Origin: Clostridia bacterium
GTDB lineage: Bacteria > Bacillota > Clostridia > Oscillospirales > RGIG8002
NCBI GenBank assembly: GCA_017438525.1
Contig: JAFRVI010000074.1
Coordinates: 1-32,615, forward strand
DNA length: 32,615 bases
Direction: 5' to 3'
Shown: piece by piece, positions 22,319 to 31,048 of the stretch
How the letters are laid out: each line of letters opens with the position of its first letter
How positions within the stretch are numbered: position 1 is the stretch's first letter
The notes under the pieces: model-generated
The model's input: only the letters and a program-made list of their open reading frames with translations
The model's database searches: none
Told to the model about the DNA's origin: nothing
Program-made: the position numbers and the translations under genes

Positions 22319-23267
22319 AACTGCCTCCGATAACGAGTCCCGCGGTCTCATCGGCGCCGCGCATGACGTTCAGACACTGCACGGCGGCACCGGAAGCGCC
22401 CTTGCCGAGGTTGTCGAACCTCGCCGTGAGCAGTATCCGCTCGCCGTTGCCGAAAACGCTTACCGCCATGTCGTCCCTGCCCGAGAACGCCGCGGCGGAA
22501 AGGAATCCGTCGGCGTCGGGGCTGTCCGTATAGTTGACGACGGGCCCGCGGTACTTAGATTTATAAATCTCTTTTATCCCGTCGACCCCGCCGTTTATCG
22601 CGTCGGCGAAGAGCGGGACGGTGACCTCCATGCCGCTGTAGAAATCCGCGACGATCGGGCAGAAGGCGGGGGCTTTTTCCAGCCCCGTGACCGCCGCCAT
22701 CTCCGGCAGGTGCTTGTGCGTCTGCCCGAGCGCGTACTGCCTCGGCGCGCCGTAAAGCGCGGAGCGCGCTCCGGACTGATACTCGGCGATCATCTTCTTG
22801 CCGCCGCCGCTGTATCCGGTCAGCGAAAACGCCGTCAGTTCCGCGTCCGCCGGTATGACGCCCGCCTCGACGAGGGGGAAGACCAGCGCGACGAAGCCGC
22901 TCGCGTGGCAGCCGGGAACGGCGACGCGGTTCGAGCTTTTAACGGCGCTTCTGTGCGCGGCGGAAAGCTCCGGGAAGCCGTACGCCCACCCGGGCGCGAC
23001 GCGGTGCGCGGTGGAGGCGTCGATCACCGCGGTGCCGACGGAATCGGCTATCGCGGCGGCCTCCCTCGCGGCGTCGTCCGGCAGGCAGAGCACCGCGACG
23101 TCCGCGGCGGCTATCGCCTCCGTGCGCGCGGAAACGTCCTTGCGCAGCTCCTCGGGGAGCGTCAGCGGTTCGACTCCGCCGAGCCCGCGCAGGCGTTCGT
23201 TGATGCGCAGTCCCGTCGTTCCGGCGCTGCCGTCTATGAATACTTTTATGACCGGTTTGTTCAGCAT
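22311..23267 (-). CDS. argC: N-acetyl-gamma-glutamyl-phosphate reductase, type 2
   Basis: A 318-residue reductase. The NADP-binding N-terminus is FIDGSAGTTGLRI, and the catalytic Cys120 lies in VPGCHASGF. GYSGGGKKM and the HLPEM segment form the active-site region. The short length and these motifs fit the type 2 branch of the family. It reduces N-acetylglutamyl phosphate to the semialdehyde. The start is 18 bases after the argG stop, and the end overlaps argJ. Confidence 0.94.
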   Translation of the reverse strand: MLNKPVIKVFIDGSAGTTGLRINERLRGLGGVEPLTLPEELRKDVSARTEAIAAADVAVLCLPDDAAREAAAIADSVGTAVIDASTAHRVAPGWAYGFPELSAAHRSAVKSSNRVAVPGCHASGFVALVFPLVEAGVIPADAELTAFSLTGYSGGGKKMIAEYQSGARSALYGAPRQYALGQTHKHLPEMAAVTGLEKAPAFCPIVADFYSGMEVTVPLFADAINGGVDGIKEIYKSKYRGPVVNYTDSPDADGFLSAAAFSGRDDMAVSVFGNGERILLTARFDNLGKGASGAAVQCLNVMRGADETAGLVIGGSYE

Positions 23268-23285
23268 GGATTTTCGCTTTCCGTG

Positions 23286-24515
23286 TTATTTCTGGTATTT
23301 CGCCTTCGCCTTGGCGGCGACCTTCACGGGCAGTCCGAAGAGGTTGATGAAGCCCGCGCTGTCCGCCTGGTTATAGACCTCGTCCTCGTCGAAGGTGGCG
23401 ATCTCCGGATCGTAGAGGGAGTAGGGGGAGGTGACTCCGGCGTTGATGATGTTGCCCTTGTAGAGCTTGAGCTTGACGTCGCCGGTGACGGTCTCCTGCG
23501 TCTTGTCGACGAAGGCGGAGAGCGCCTCGCGCAGCGGCGTGAACCACTGGCCGAAGTAGACGAGCTCGGCGAACTTCTGCGCGACGAGCTCCTTATAATG
23601 CTGGGTGTCGCGGTCGAGGGTGATCGTTTCGAGCACCTGATGGGCGCGGAAGAGGATCGTGCCGCCGGGAGTTTCGTAAACGCCGCGGCTCTTCATTCCG
23701 ACGAGGCGGTTTTCCACGAGGTCGGCGAGGCCGATGCCGTTCTTGCCGCCCAGCTCGTTGAGTTTCTCCACGAGCTCGACGGGGCCGTACTCAACGCCGT
23801 CTATCGCGGTGGGGATACCCTTCTCGAAGTGAAGCGTCATATAGGTCGGCTCGTCGGGCGCCTGCTCGGGCGAAACGCACATTTCGAGGAAGCCGGGCTT
23901 GTTGTACTGCGGCTCGTTGGCGGGATCCTCGAGGTCGAGTCCCTCGTGCGAGAGGTGCCAGAGGTTTTTGTCCTTGGAATAGTTCGTCTCGCGGTTGATC
24001 TTCAGCGGTATGTCGTGCGCTTCGGCGTATTCGATCTCTTCCTCGCGGCTCTTGATGTCCCATTCGCGCCAGGGGGCGATGACCGCCATATCGGGAGCGA
24101 ACGCCTTTATCGTCAGCTCGAAGCGGACCTGGTCGTTGCCCTTGCCGGTGCAGCCGTGGCAGATGGCGTCCGCGCCCTCCGCCTTCGCGATCTCGACGAT
24201 GCGCTTGGCGATGGAGGGACGGGCGAAGGAGGTGCCGAGCAGGTAGTCGCCCTCGTATACGGCGCCCGCCTTGACGGTCGGGAAGATGTAATCCTCGACG
24301 AACTCCTTGCGCAGATCCTCGATATAGAGCTTGGAAGCGCCGGTCTTCAGCGCTTTCTCCTCGAGGCCGTCGAGCTCGGTGCCCTGGCCGACGTTGCCGG
24401 AAACGGCGATAACTTCGCAGTTGTTGTAATTCTCTTTCAGCCACGGAATGATTATCGAAGTATCAAGTCCGCCGGAATATGCAAGAACTACCTTTTTGAT
24501 GTCTGATTTTTTCAT
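23286..24515 (-). CDS. argG: Argininosuccinate synthase
   Basis: A 409-residue ATP-pyrophosphatase family enzyme. The signature AYSGGLDTS is at residues 12-20 and the second block [13 protein letters not shown] is near 120. It joins citrulline and aspartate with ATP to argininosuccinate. It is the promoter-proximal gene of the arginine operon. The ATG at 24515 has GGAGGCAA upstream. argH, the next enzyme of the pathway, is not adjacent and not in this window. The promoter region carries an ArgR-type palindrome. Confidence 0.97.
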   Translation of the reverse strand: MKKSDIKKVVLAYSGGLDTSIIIPWLKENYNNCEVIAVSGNVGQGTELDGLEEKALKTGASKLYIEDLRKEFVEDYIFPTVKAGAVYEGDYLLGTSFARPSIAKRIVEIAKAEGADAICHGCTGKGNDQVRFELTIKAFAPDMAVIAPWREWDIKSREEEIEYAEAHDIPLKINRETNYSKDKNLWHLSHEGLDLEDPANEPQYNKPGFLEMCVSPEQAPDEPTYMTLHFEKGIPTAIDGVEYGPVELVEKLNELGGKNGIGLADLVENRLVGMKSRGVYETPGGTILFRAHQVLETITLDRDTQHYKELVAQKFAELVYFGQWFTPLREALSAFVDKTQETVTGDVKLKLYKGNIINAGVTSPYSLYDPEIATFDEDEVYNQADSAGFINLFGLPVKVAAKAKAKYQK

Positions 24516-24530
24516 TTTGTTGCCTCCGAA

Positions 24531-24570
24531 TGTGTAAATTATTCAAATTATGTGAATAATTATACTCGCA
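24531..24570 (-). promoter_or_regulatory. ArgR-type operator (tandem ARG boxes)
   Basis: Two ARG-box-like sequences lie next to each other: TGTGTAAATTATTCAAAT (24531-24548) and TGTGAATAATTATACTCG (24551-24568). Together they include a perfect palindrome ATTATTCA-7 bp-TGAATAAT (24538-24560). They cover the -10 element and the region just downstream, the expected place for repression by arginine-bound ArgR. No argR gene is in the window. Confidence 0.7.
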
Positions 24571-24586
24571 TATTCGGATTTGTCAA
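24559..24586 (-). promoter_or_regulatory. Sigma-A promoter of the arginine operon
   Basis: Minus-strand TTGACA (24586-24581) and TATAAT (24564-24559) with a 16-base spacer. The -10 lies inside the ARG-box region. Confidence 0.87.
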
Positions 24587-24684
24587 TAGTAAAAATGAAA
24601 AAATTTACACTAAATCGTCTCAATATATACCGAAGTTATGGAATATTTGACCAAAAGTGTATATTTACGTTCAAAAAATGAATA

Positions 24685-24710
24685 TAAACACGGACGCCCG
24701 TGTTTTTATC
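24685..24710 (-). terminator. Probable terminator after hisIE
   Basis: AACACGG and CCGTGTT arms form a short GC-rich hairpin about 20 bases after the hisIE stop. The U-run on the minus strand is weak (TATATT), and the plus strand has five T, so its efficiency is uncertain. Confidence 0.55.
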
Positions 24711-24726
24711 GCATATTTCGGGAAGG

Positions 24727-25380
24727 TCAGACCATCTTCTCCTGCTTGACCTTTTTATCGATGACGTGGCGCGAAGCGAGCTCGCGGAGTATTTCGTCGT
24801 TGGAGATGCCCATTTCCGCCATCAGCACCATGACGTGGTAGCAGAGGTCGGCGATCTCGTATATCGTTTCGGCGCGGTCGCCGCCCTTGCCGGCGACGAT
24901 GACCTCGGTGGATTCCTCGCCGATCTTTTTCAGTATCTTGTCTATGCCTTTTTCGAAGAGGTAGGTGGTGTAGCTGCCTTCCTTTTTGTCGGTCTTGCGT
25001 CCCTTGATGAGCTCCATAAGCGCGTCGAGGGAGAAGGCGGAGTTTTCGTCGGAAACGTAGACGGCGTTGAAGAAGCAGCTGTCGCTGCCGGTGTGGCAGG
25101 CGGGCCCCTCCTTTTTGACGCGTACGAGCAGCGCGTCGAGGTCGCAGTCGGCGGTGATATCGACGACGCGTTGAACGTTGCCGGAGGTCTCGCCCTTGCG
25201 CCAGAGCTCGCCGCGCGAACGCGACCAGAAGCAGGTGCGCCCCTCCTTCATCGTGATTTCGAGCGATTCGGCGTTCATATAGGCGACGGTGAGCACCTTG
25301 CCGGTCTCGGCGTCGACGACGACCGCGGGGATCAGACCGTCGGCGCCGTATTTCAGTTCGTTTGCGTTTATCAGTTTCAT
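24727..25380 (-). CDS. hisIE: Bifunctional phosphoribosyl-AMP cyclohydrolase / phosphoribosyl-ATP pyrophosphatase
   Basis: A 217-residue fusion of HisI (residues about 1-115) and HisE (about 120-217). HisI shows [27 protein letters not shown] and the metal-binding [10 protein letters not shown] with [13 protein letters not shown]. HisE shows [20 protein letters not shown] and the following [16 protein letters not shown]. The enzyme performs steps 2 and 3 of histidine synthesis. The ATG overlaps the hisF stop by four bases (ATGA). Last gene of the his operon. Confidence 0.96.
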   Translation of the reverse strand: MKLINANELKYGADGLIPAVVVDAETGKVLTVAYMNAESLEITMKEGRTCFWSRSRGELWRKGETSGNVQRVVDITADCDLDALLVRVKKEGPACHTGSDSCFFNAVYVSDENSAFSLDALMELIKGRKTDKKEGSYTTYLFEKGIDKILKKIGEESTEVIVAGKGGDRAETIYEIADLCYHVMVLMAEMGISNDEILRELASRHVIDKKVKQEKMV

Positions 25381-26144
25381 ACTTTTACCCTCCGGACGTT
25401 CACGCCCGCTTCGGCGAGCGCGTTTTTAAGATCGGGGATCGTCACTTCGCGGAAGTGGAATATCGAAGCGGCGAGTCCCGCGTCGACGTTCGGCGCTTCG
25501 CGGAAGAGGGTGACGAAGTCCTCTATGCTGCCCGCGCCGCCGGAAGCGATGACCGGAACGCCGGCGTCGCCGCAGACGTCGCGGAGCATTTCGATATCGA
25601 AGCCGCCCTTGACTCCGTCGGTGTCGATGGAGTTGAGCACTATCTCGCCCGCGCCGGACGCGACTCCGCGCTTTACCCATTCGATCGCGTCGATGCCGGT
25701 GTCGTCGCGGCCTCCGCGCGCGAAGACGACGAATCTGCCGCCGACGCGCTTGCAGTCGACGGAGAGGACGACGCACTGGTCGCCGTAACGCTTCGCCGCC
25801 TTTTCGATGAGCGAGGGATCGCGGATCGCGCCGGAGTTGACGCTGACCTTGTCCGCGCCGCATTTGAGCACGCGGTCGAAGTCGTCGAGTGTGTTTATCC
25901 CGCCGCCGACGGTGAGCGGAATGAAAACCTTGCCTGCGGTTTCGCGCAGCGCGTCGGTGAAGAGCGAACGCCCCTCGGCGGAAGCGGTGATGTCGTAAAA
26001 GACCAGCTCGTCCGCGCCGTTTTTGTCGTAGTATTCAGCCAGCTCGACAGGGGAGGAAACGTCTCGCAGCCCCTCGAAGTTGACCCCCTTGACCACGCGC
26101 CCGCCGCGGACGTCGAGGCAGGGAATGATGCGTTTCGTTATCAT
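25377..26144 (-). CDS. hisF: Imidazole glycerol phosphate synthase, cyclase subunit
   Basis: A 255-residue TIM barrel. The catalytic aspartates are in [16 protein letters not shown] (near residue 11) and [12 protein letters not shown] (near 130). Phosphate-binding loops are TVGGGI and ASGGAGS. With HisH it turns PRFAR and ammonia into imidazole glycerol phosphate and AICAR. The ATG at 26144 overlaps the hisA stop (ATGA). A longer frame upstream is inside hisA and is not used. Confidence 0.97.
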   Translation of the reverse strand: MITKRIIPCLDVRGGRVVKGVNFEGLRDVSSPVELAEYYDKNGADELVFYDITASAEGRSLFTDALRETAGKVFIPLTVGGGINTLDDFDRVLKCGADKVSVNSGAIRDPSLIEKAAKRYGDQCVVLSVDCKRVGGRFVVFARGGRDDTGIDAIEWVKRGVASGAGEIVLNSIDTDGVKGGFDIEMLRDVCGDAGVPVIASGGAGSIEDFVTLFREAPNVDAGLAASIFHFREVTIPDLKNALAEAGVNVRRVKV

Positions 26145-26854
26145 TTGACCGCCTCCAATGCCTCGGCGACCGTCAGCCGCCCCTCGTAGAGAGCGCGGCC
26201 GAGTATCGCGCCGTAAACGCCCGTTTCCGCGAGCTTTTTCAGCTCGCCGGCGCTCGAAACGCCGCCCGAGGCGACGAAATCCATATCGTATTCGGCGGTC
26301 AGCCGGCGGTAAAGTTCGGCGTTCGAGCCGCCGAGCATACCGTCGCGGGAAACGTCGGTGCAGATGACGCAGCGCACTCCGGCGTCCTGCAGCTCGCCGC
26401 AGAACTCGAAGCATTCGCGCCTGCTGACCTCGCGCCAGCCGCGCACCGCGACGAAGCCGTCCTTGACGTCGACGCCGACGGCGACGCGTTCGCCCCATTT
26501 GGAAACGAGCTTCCGCAGCAGGCCGGGGTCGGAGACCGCGGCCGTGCCGAGTATCACGCGCCACACGCCCGCCTCGAGGTACTTCTCGGCGACCTCGGCG
26601 GAGCGGATGCCGCCGCCGATCTCGACCTTCAGACCGGAGGTCGCGGCGAGGCGCTTTACGACCGCGAAGTTCGGCGTGCCGCCGTCCCGCGCGCCCTCGA
26701 GGTCGACGGCGTGCAGGAACTTCGCCCCCTGCGCCGCGAACTTTTTCGCGAACGCGGGCGGGTCGTCGGAGTAGACGGTCATCTTATCGTAGTCGCCCTG
26801 CATGAGCCGGACGACTTTGCCGCCGTATATGTCGATGGCGGGAAAAATCTCCAT
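26141..26854 (-). CDS. hisA: ProFAR isomerase (HisA)
   Basis: A 237-residue TIM barrel, with the family start FPAIDIYGGKVVRLMQGD, the catalytic Asp near residue 8, EIGGGIRS, GVDVKDG and TDVSRDGMLGG (second catalytic Asp). It isomerises ProFAR to PRFAR. The ATG at 26854 is 16 bases after the hisH stop; it has a modest AAAGGGC ribosome binding site. It overlaps hisF by four bases. Confidence 0.96.
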   Translation of the reverse strand: MEIFPAIDIYGGKVVRLMQGDYDKMTVYSDDPPAFAKKFAAQGAKFLHAVDLEGARDGGTPNFAVVKRLAATSGLKVEIGGGIRSAEVAEKYLEAGVWRVILGTAAVSDPGLLRKLVSKWGERVAVGVDVKDGFVAVRGWREVSRRECFEFCGELQDAGVRCVICTDVSRDGMLGGSNAELYRRLTAEYDMDFVASGGVSSAGELKKLAETGVYGAILGRALYEGRLTVAEALEAVK

Positions 26855-26870
26855 AAAAGAAATGCCCTTT

Positions 26871-27497
26871 CTATTTCAGCTCCGCGAAGGCGGAGAGTAT
26901 CGCGAGCCCCACGCGGCCGCTTTTTTCGGGGTGGAACTGCATGCCGTAGACGCTGCCGCGCTCCGCTGAAGCGGTCAGCTCCGCGCCGTACTCCGTGTAC
27001 GCGGAGACGTACTGCGGCTCGGTCGCTGCGTAGTAGGAGTGGACGAAGTAAACGCAGTCGCCCTCGTTTATTCCGGCGAAGAGGCGGCTTTTCGGCCTGC
27101 CGGCGGGGAAACGCAGCGCGTTCCAGCCGATCTGCGGGATTTTCAGGTCGGCGCCTTCGGGAAGCGCCGAGGCGATCGGCACGATCTCGCCGGGGATGAG
27201 CCCGAGCCCTTCGTGTTCGCCGTATTCGCGGCTGCGGTCAAACAGAAGCTGCATACCGAGGCAGACGCCGAGCAGCGGCTTGCCAGCGGCGGCCTGCTCG
27301 CGGATGACCGCGTCCAGTCCGCTTTCGCGCAGCTTCGCCGCCGCGTCCGCGAACGCGCCGACTCCGGGGAGCACCACGCGGTCGGCGGAGCGTATGACCT
27401 CCGCGTCGCCGGTGACGACCGCGTCGGCGCCGACGGCCTTGAAGGAGCAGGCGAGGGAAAAGAGGTTGCCCACGCCGTAGTCTACTATCGCTGTCAT
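26871..27497 (-). CDS. hisH: Imidazole glycerol phosphate synthase, glutaminase subunit
   Basis: A 208-residue class I glutamine amidotransferase, starting MTAIVDYGVGNL. The nucleophile Cys is in LLGVCLGMQLLF near residue 80, and the His/Glu pair is in MQFHPEKSG near the C-terminus. It supplies ammonia to HisF. Its ATG at 27497 overlaps the hisB stop by four bases. This is the only junction downstream followed by a gap (16 bases to hisA). Confidence 0.96.
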   Translation of the reverse strand: MTAIVDYGVGNLFSLACSFKAVGADAVVTGDAEVIRSADRVVLPGVGAFADAAAKLRESGLDAVIREQAAAGKPLLGVCLGMQLLFDRSREYGEHEGLGLIPGEIVPIASALPEGADLKIPQIGWNALRFPAGRPKSRLFAGINEGDCVYFVHSYYAATEPQYVSAYTEYGAELTASAERGSVYGMQFHPEKSGRVGLAILSAFAELK

Positions 27498-28081
27498 AAA
27501 ATGCCTTTCGTCGACGGAATGCGTCCGCCGAGCCGTTCGTCGAGCGCGCAGGCCGCGCAGAGCGTTCTGCCGAACGCCTTGAACGCCGCCTCCGCGATGT
27601 GATGCGAGTTGCGCCCGTCGAGCTTCTTTATGTGAAGCGTGACGGGGCAGGCGCGCGTGAAGCCGTGGAAAAACTCCTCTATAAGCTCCACGTCGAAGTC
27701 GCCGATGCGCTTCGCCCGTATGCCGAGGTCGAGCGCGAGGAAGGTGCGGCCGGAGATATCGAGCGCGCAGAGCACGAGCGCCTCGTCCATCGGCAGAATG
27801 ACGCTTCCGTAGCGCGTGATTCCCGTCTTGTCGCCGAGCGCCTGCCCGAACGCCTTGCCGATGCAGATTGCGACGTCCTCGACGGTGTGGTGGAAGTCGA
27901 CGTTGAGGTCGCCCTTGCACTTTACGTCGAGGTCGAAGCGGCCGTGCTTCGCGAAGAGCGTCAGCATGTGGTCGAGGAAGCCGACTCCGGTGGAAACGGC
28001 GGCGTTGCCGCTGCCGTCTATATTCAGCTTAACGGCGATATCGGTCTCTGCGGTCTTTCTTTTGATTTCAGCGGTCCTCAT
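27494..28081 (-). CDS. hisB: Imidazoleglycerol-phosphate dehydratase
   Basis: A 195-residue dehydratase, the standard single-domain length. The metal-binding motifs are FLDHML, DFHHTVEDVAICIG and HHIAEAAFKAFGR. It removes water from imidazole glycerol phosphate using manganese. There is no fused histidinol-phosphate phosphatase domain, unlike in enterobacteria. The ATG at 28081 overlaps the hisC stop (ATGA). Confidence 0.97.
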   Translation of the reverse strand: MRTAEIKRKTAETDIAVKLNIDGSGNAAVSTGVGFLDHMLTLFAKHGRFDLDVKCKGDLNVDFHHTVEDVAICIGKAFGQALGDKTGITRYGSVILPMDEALVLCALDISGRTFLALDLGIRAKRIGDFDVELIEEFFHGFTRACPVTLHIKKLDGRNSHHIAEAAFKAFGRTLCAACALDERLGGRIPSTKGIL

Positions 28082-29145
28082 TTTGCACCTCCGAGTATTT
28101 CGGTCAGCGCGGAGACGAGTGTTTCGCATTCGCTCCGTGAGCCGACGGTTATTCTCAAATGATCTTTTATTTTCGGTACGTTGAAATGCCTGACGAGCAC
28201 GCCGCGCGCCTTCAGCTTCGCGCAGAGCTCCGCGCCGTCGCAGCCGGGGAAGCGGACGAAGACGAAGTTCGCCTCCGACGGAGTCGTTTCGCCGCCGAGC
28301 GCCTTCAGCTCGCCCGAAAGATATTCGCGTTCGCGGATTATCTTCGCGCAGCAGTCGCGATAGTAGCCGCCGTCCTTGAGCGCGGCCGCGCCGCAGAGCT
28401 GCGTCAGGCGGTTGACGTTGTAGGGGTTGAAGGAGTATTTCAGCTTCTCCAGGTCGGCTATGATCTCCGGCGGGCCGAAGGCGAAGCCGAGCCGCGCGCC
28501 CGCCATCGAGCGCGACTTGGAGTAGGTGCGCACGACGAGCACGTTCGGCAGCTCCTTTATCAGCGGCAGGGCGCTTTCCGCGCCGAAGTCGACGTAGGCC
28601 TCGTCGACGCAGAGGACGCGGTCGGGAATGCTTTCCGCGATCTCGCGCAGCTGCGAAACGGGCAGCGCGATCCCCGTCGGCGCGTTCGGGTTGGCGATGA
28701 CGACGTTTCCGTCGACGCCGAGGAAGCGGCGGTAGTCTATCGACAGGTCGTCCTCCATCGGCACTGCCTTGTACGGCGCGCCGTAAAACTGCGCGAAAAC
28801 GGGGTAGAAGCCGTAGCTTATCTCCGGGCAGTACGCCGCGGTCTCGCCGCCGCAGTAGGCGGCGAAGAAGAAGGAGAGCGTTTCGTCCGAGCCGTTGGAA
28901 ACGAAGACGTTTTCGGGCTTCACGCCGTACTCGTCCGCCAGCGCGGCCTTCAGCGCGGCGCAGGTCGGGTCTGAGTATAGGCGCAGGTCTTCAAGCTCGC
29001 CGCGGCTCACCGCTTCGAGCACGGAGGGCGACGGCGGATAGGGCGATTCGTTCGTATTCAGCTTTACGTATTTGCGGTCGCGCGGCTGTTCGCCGGGGAC
29101 GTACGCCTCGAGCGCTTCGAGGCGCGGCAGCATGAAACGGCTCAT
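28078..29145 (-). CDS. hisC: Histidinol-phosphate aminotransferase
   Basis: A 355-residue class I/II aminotransferase. The substrate-side LNTNESPYPPSP is near the N-terminus; VSNGSDE and ANPNAPTG follow; the PLP lysine is Lys210 in RTYSKSRSMAGARLG. It converts imidazole acetol phosphate to histidinol phosphate. The ATG at 29145 has GGAGGGAG upstream and overlaps the hisD stop by four bases. Confidence 0.95.
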   Translation of the reverse strand: MSRFMLPRLEALEAYVPGEQPRDRKYVKLNTNESPYPPSPSVLEAVSRGELEDLRLYSDPTCAALKAALADEYGVKPENVFVSNGSDETLSFFFAAYCGGETAAYCPEISYGFYPVFAQFYGAPYKAVPMEDDLSIDYRRFLGVDGNVVIANPNAPTGIALPVSQLREIAESIPDRVLCVDEAYVDFGAESALPLIKELPNVLVVRTYSKSRSMAGARLGFAFGPPEIIADLEKLKYSFNPYNVNRLTQLCGAAALKDGGYYRDCCAKIIREREYLSGELKALGGETTPSEANFVFVRFPGCDGAELCAKLKARGVLVRHFNVPKIKDHLRITVGSRSECETLVSALTEILGGAK

Positions 29146-30419
29146 TCTTTCTCCCTCCGCGCAAGCGCCGAACGCGCGTGCGCTTCAAGTCCCTCGGCGC
29201 GCGCGAAGTACGCGATGTCGTCGCATACCGCGTCGAGCGCTTCGGGCGTGTAGTATGTATAGGATGACTTTTTGCAGAAATCGTCGACGGAGAGCGGGCT
29301 CGAGAAGCGGGCGGTGCCTCCGGTCGGGAGCGTGTGGTTGGTGCCGGAGAAGTAGTCGCCGAGCGGCTCCGGGCAGCTCCTGCCGAGGAAGACCGAGCCG
29401 GCGTCGCGCACCAGCGGGAGCAGGGCGAAGGGGTCCTCCACCGCGAGCTCCAGATGCTCCGGCGCGAGCGCGTTGGACATTTCCACCGCCGCCTCAACGT
29501 CGGATACGAGTATTATCTTGCCGTTGCCGTCTATTGACGCGCGGGCGATCTCGGCGCGCGGGAGCAGCGGTATCTGACGCTCCAGCTCCGCGCTGACCGC
29601 CTCGGCTTCTTCGCGGCTGACGGTGACGAGCGCCGCGGTCGCGTTCCTGTCGTGCTCCGCCTGCGAGAGCAGGTCGGCGGCGAGCACGCGGGGGTCGTTC
29701 TTCCCGTCGGAAACGACGAGTATCTCGCTCGGTCCGGCGATCATGTCTATCGCGACGAGCCCGTAGACCTGCCGCTTGGCTTCGGCGACGAAGGCGTTGC
29801 CCGGTCCGACGATCTTATCGACCCGCGGCGCGCTTTCGGTGCCGTAGGCGAAGGCGGCGACCGCCTGCGCTCCGCCGAGCTTGAAAACGCGGTGCACGCC
29901 CGCTATCTTCGCGGCGGCGAGTATCGCCGGCGGAACGGTGCCGTCAGCGGAGGGCGGCGTGGTCATTATTATCTCGCCTACTCCCGCGAGGGAGGCGGGT
30001 ATCGCGTTCATCAGCACGGAGGAGGGATACCTCGCCGTGCCGCCCGGAACGTAAAGCAGCACCTTCGCGAGCCCCGCCACGCGCTGCCCGAGCACGATGC
30101 CGTCGCGCTCCTTGACTACGCTCGACCCGCGCACCTGCGCGGAGTGGTATTCGCGTATGTTGGCCGCCGCCTTTTCCATGACGGCGACGAGCCGCGGATC
30201 CGCCTTCGCGGCGCCGCCGGCGTACTCCTCCGCGGTCAGCTCGAAGGAGTCGAGCCGCGTGCGGTCGAAGCGCTCGGTGAATTCGCGCACGGCTTCGTCG
30301 CCGCGTTCGCGCACCTCGCGCAGTATGTTCGCCACCGCGTCGGTCACGCCGGAAACGGCGTTTTCGCGAAGCAGTATCTCGCTGAGCGGCACGGAGGCGC
30401 TGTCGAGTATCCTTATCAT
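29142..30419 (-). CDS. hisD: Histidinol dehydrogenase
   Basis: A 425-residue zinc dehydrogenase. Family blocks are YVPGGTARYPSSVLMNAIPA, GGAQAVAAFAYGT, KIVGPGN, DMIAGPSEILV, SQAEHD and APEHLEL, which include the zinc and catalytic residues. It oxidises histidinol to histidine in two NAD-dependent steps. The ATG at 30419 overlaps the hisG stop (ATGA); the longer upstream frame lies inside hisG. The intact motifs suggest an active enzyme. Confidence 0.97.
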   Translation of the reverse strand: MIRILDSASVPLSEILLRENAVSGVTDAVANILREVRERGDEAVREFTERFDRTRLDSFELTAEEYAGGAAKADPRLVAVMEKAAANIREYHSAQVRGSSVVKERDGIVLGQRVAGLAKVLLYVPGGTARYPSSVLMNAIPASLAGVGEIIMTTPPSADGTVPPAILAAAKIAGVHRVFKLGGAQAVAAFAYGTESAPRVDKIVGPGNAFVAEAKRQVYGLVAIDMIAGPSEILVVSDGKNDPRVLAADLLSQAEHDRNATAALVTVSREEAEAVSAELERQIPLLPRAEIARASIDGNGKIILVSDVEAAVEMSNALAPEHLELAVEDPFALLPLVRDAGSVFLGRSCPEPLGDYFSGTNHTLPTGGTARFSSPLSVDDFCKKSSYTYYTPEALDAVCDDIAYFARAEGLEAHARSALARREKE

Positions 30420-31048
30420 TTCAGGCCTCCTTCCAGCCCGCTGACGAGGGCGTTTATCAGGTCCGTCTTGAATTTGCAGCTGACCTTGTTTGCGATCAGC
30501 CGCGCGCTTATCGGAACGATGTCCTCGAACGGCTCGAGGTCGTTTTCCAGCAGGGTCTTGCCCGTTTCGACAATGTCGACGATGACGTCGGATATGCCGA
30601 GTATCGGCGCGAGCTCGATGGAGCCGTTGAGGCGGATGATGTCTATCTGCCTGCCCTTTTTCATGTAGAAATCGCGGGCGATGTTGGGGAATTTGGTCGC
30701 GACGCGCAGGGCGCGCTCGGTGTTGTCGGCGAAGCCCTTTTTGCCGGCGACCGCCATCCGGCATTTACCGAGCCCGAGGTCGAGCAGCTCATAGACGTCG
30801 GGGGAGTACTCCAGCAGGATATCGCTGCCGGCGACTCCGCAGTCGGCAGCTCCGCGCTCGACGTAGATCGCGACGTCGGAGGGCTTTACCCAGAAGTAGC
30901 GCACCCGCGTTTCGGGATTCTCGAATATCAGCTTGCGGTTTGCCTCGCGTATCGACGGACAGCCGAAGCCGGCCTTCTCGAAGCGCTCGTAGACGGCTTC
31001 GCCGAGCCGCCCCTTCGGCAGCGCGACGTTAAGCATCTCATTCGGCAT
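30416..31048 (-). CDS. hisG: ATP phosphoribosyltransferase, short form
   Basis: A 210-residue HisG of the short (HisGS) type, lacking the C-terminal regulatory domain of the long form. Family blocks are LNVALPKGRL at the N-terminus, GAADCGVAGSD and the PRPP-binding VDIVETGKTL. It commits PRPP and ATP to histidine synthesis and needs HisZ for activity and feedback control; hisZ lies directly upstream. The ATG at 31048 has AAAGGAGCG upstream and overlaps the hisZ end by 11 bases. Confidence 0.96.
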   Translation of the reverse strand: MPNEMLNVALPKGRLGEAVYERFEKAGFGCPSIREANRKLIFENPETRVRYFWVKPSDVAIYVERGAADCGVAGSDILLEYSPDVYELLDLGLGKCRMAVAGKKGFADNTERALRVATKFPNIARDFYMKKGRQIDIIRLNGSIELAPILGISDVIVDIVETGKTLLENDLEPFEDIVPISARLIANKVSCKFKTDLINALVSGLEGGLK

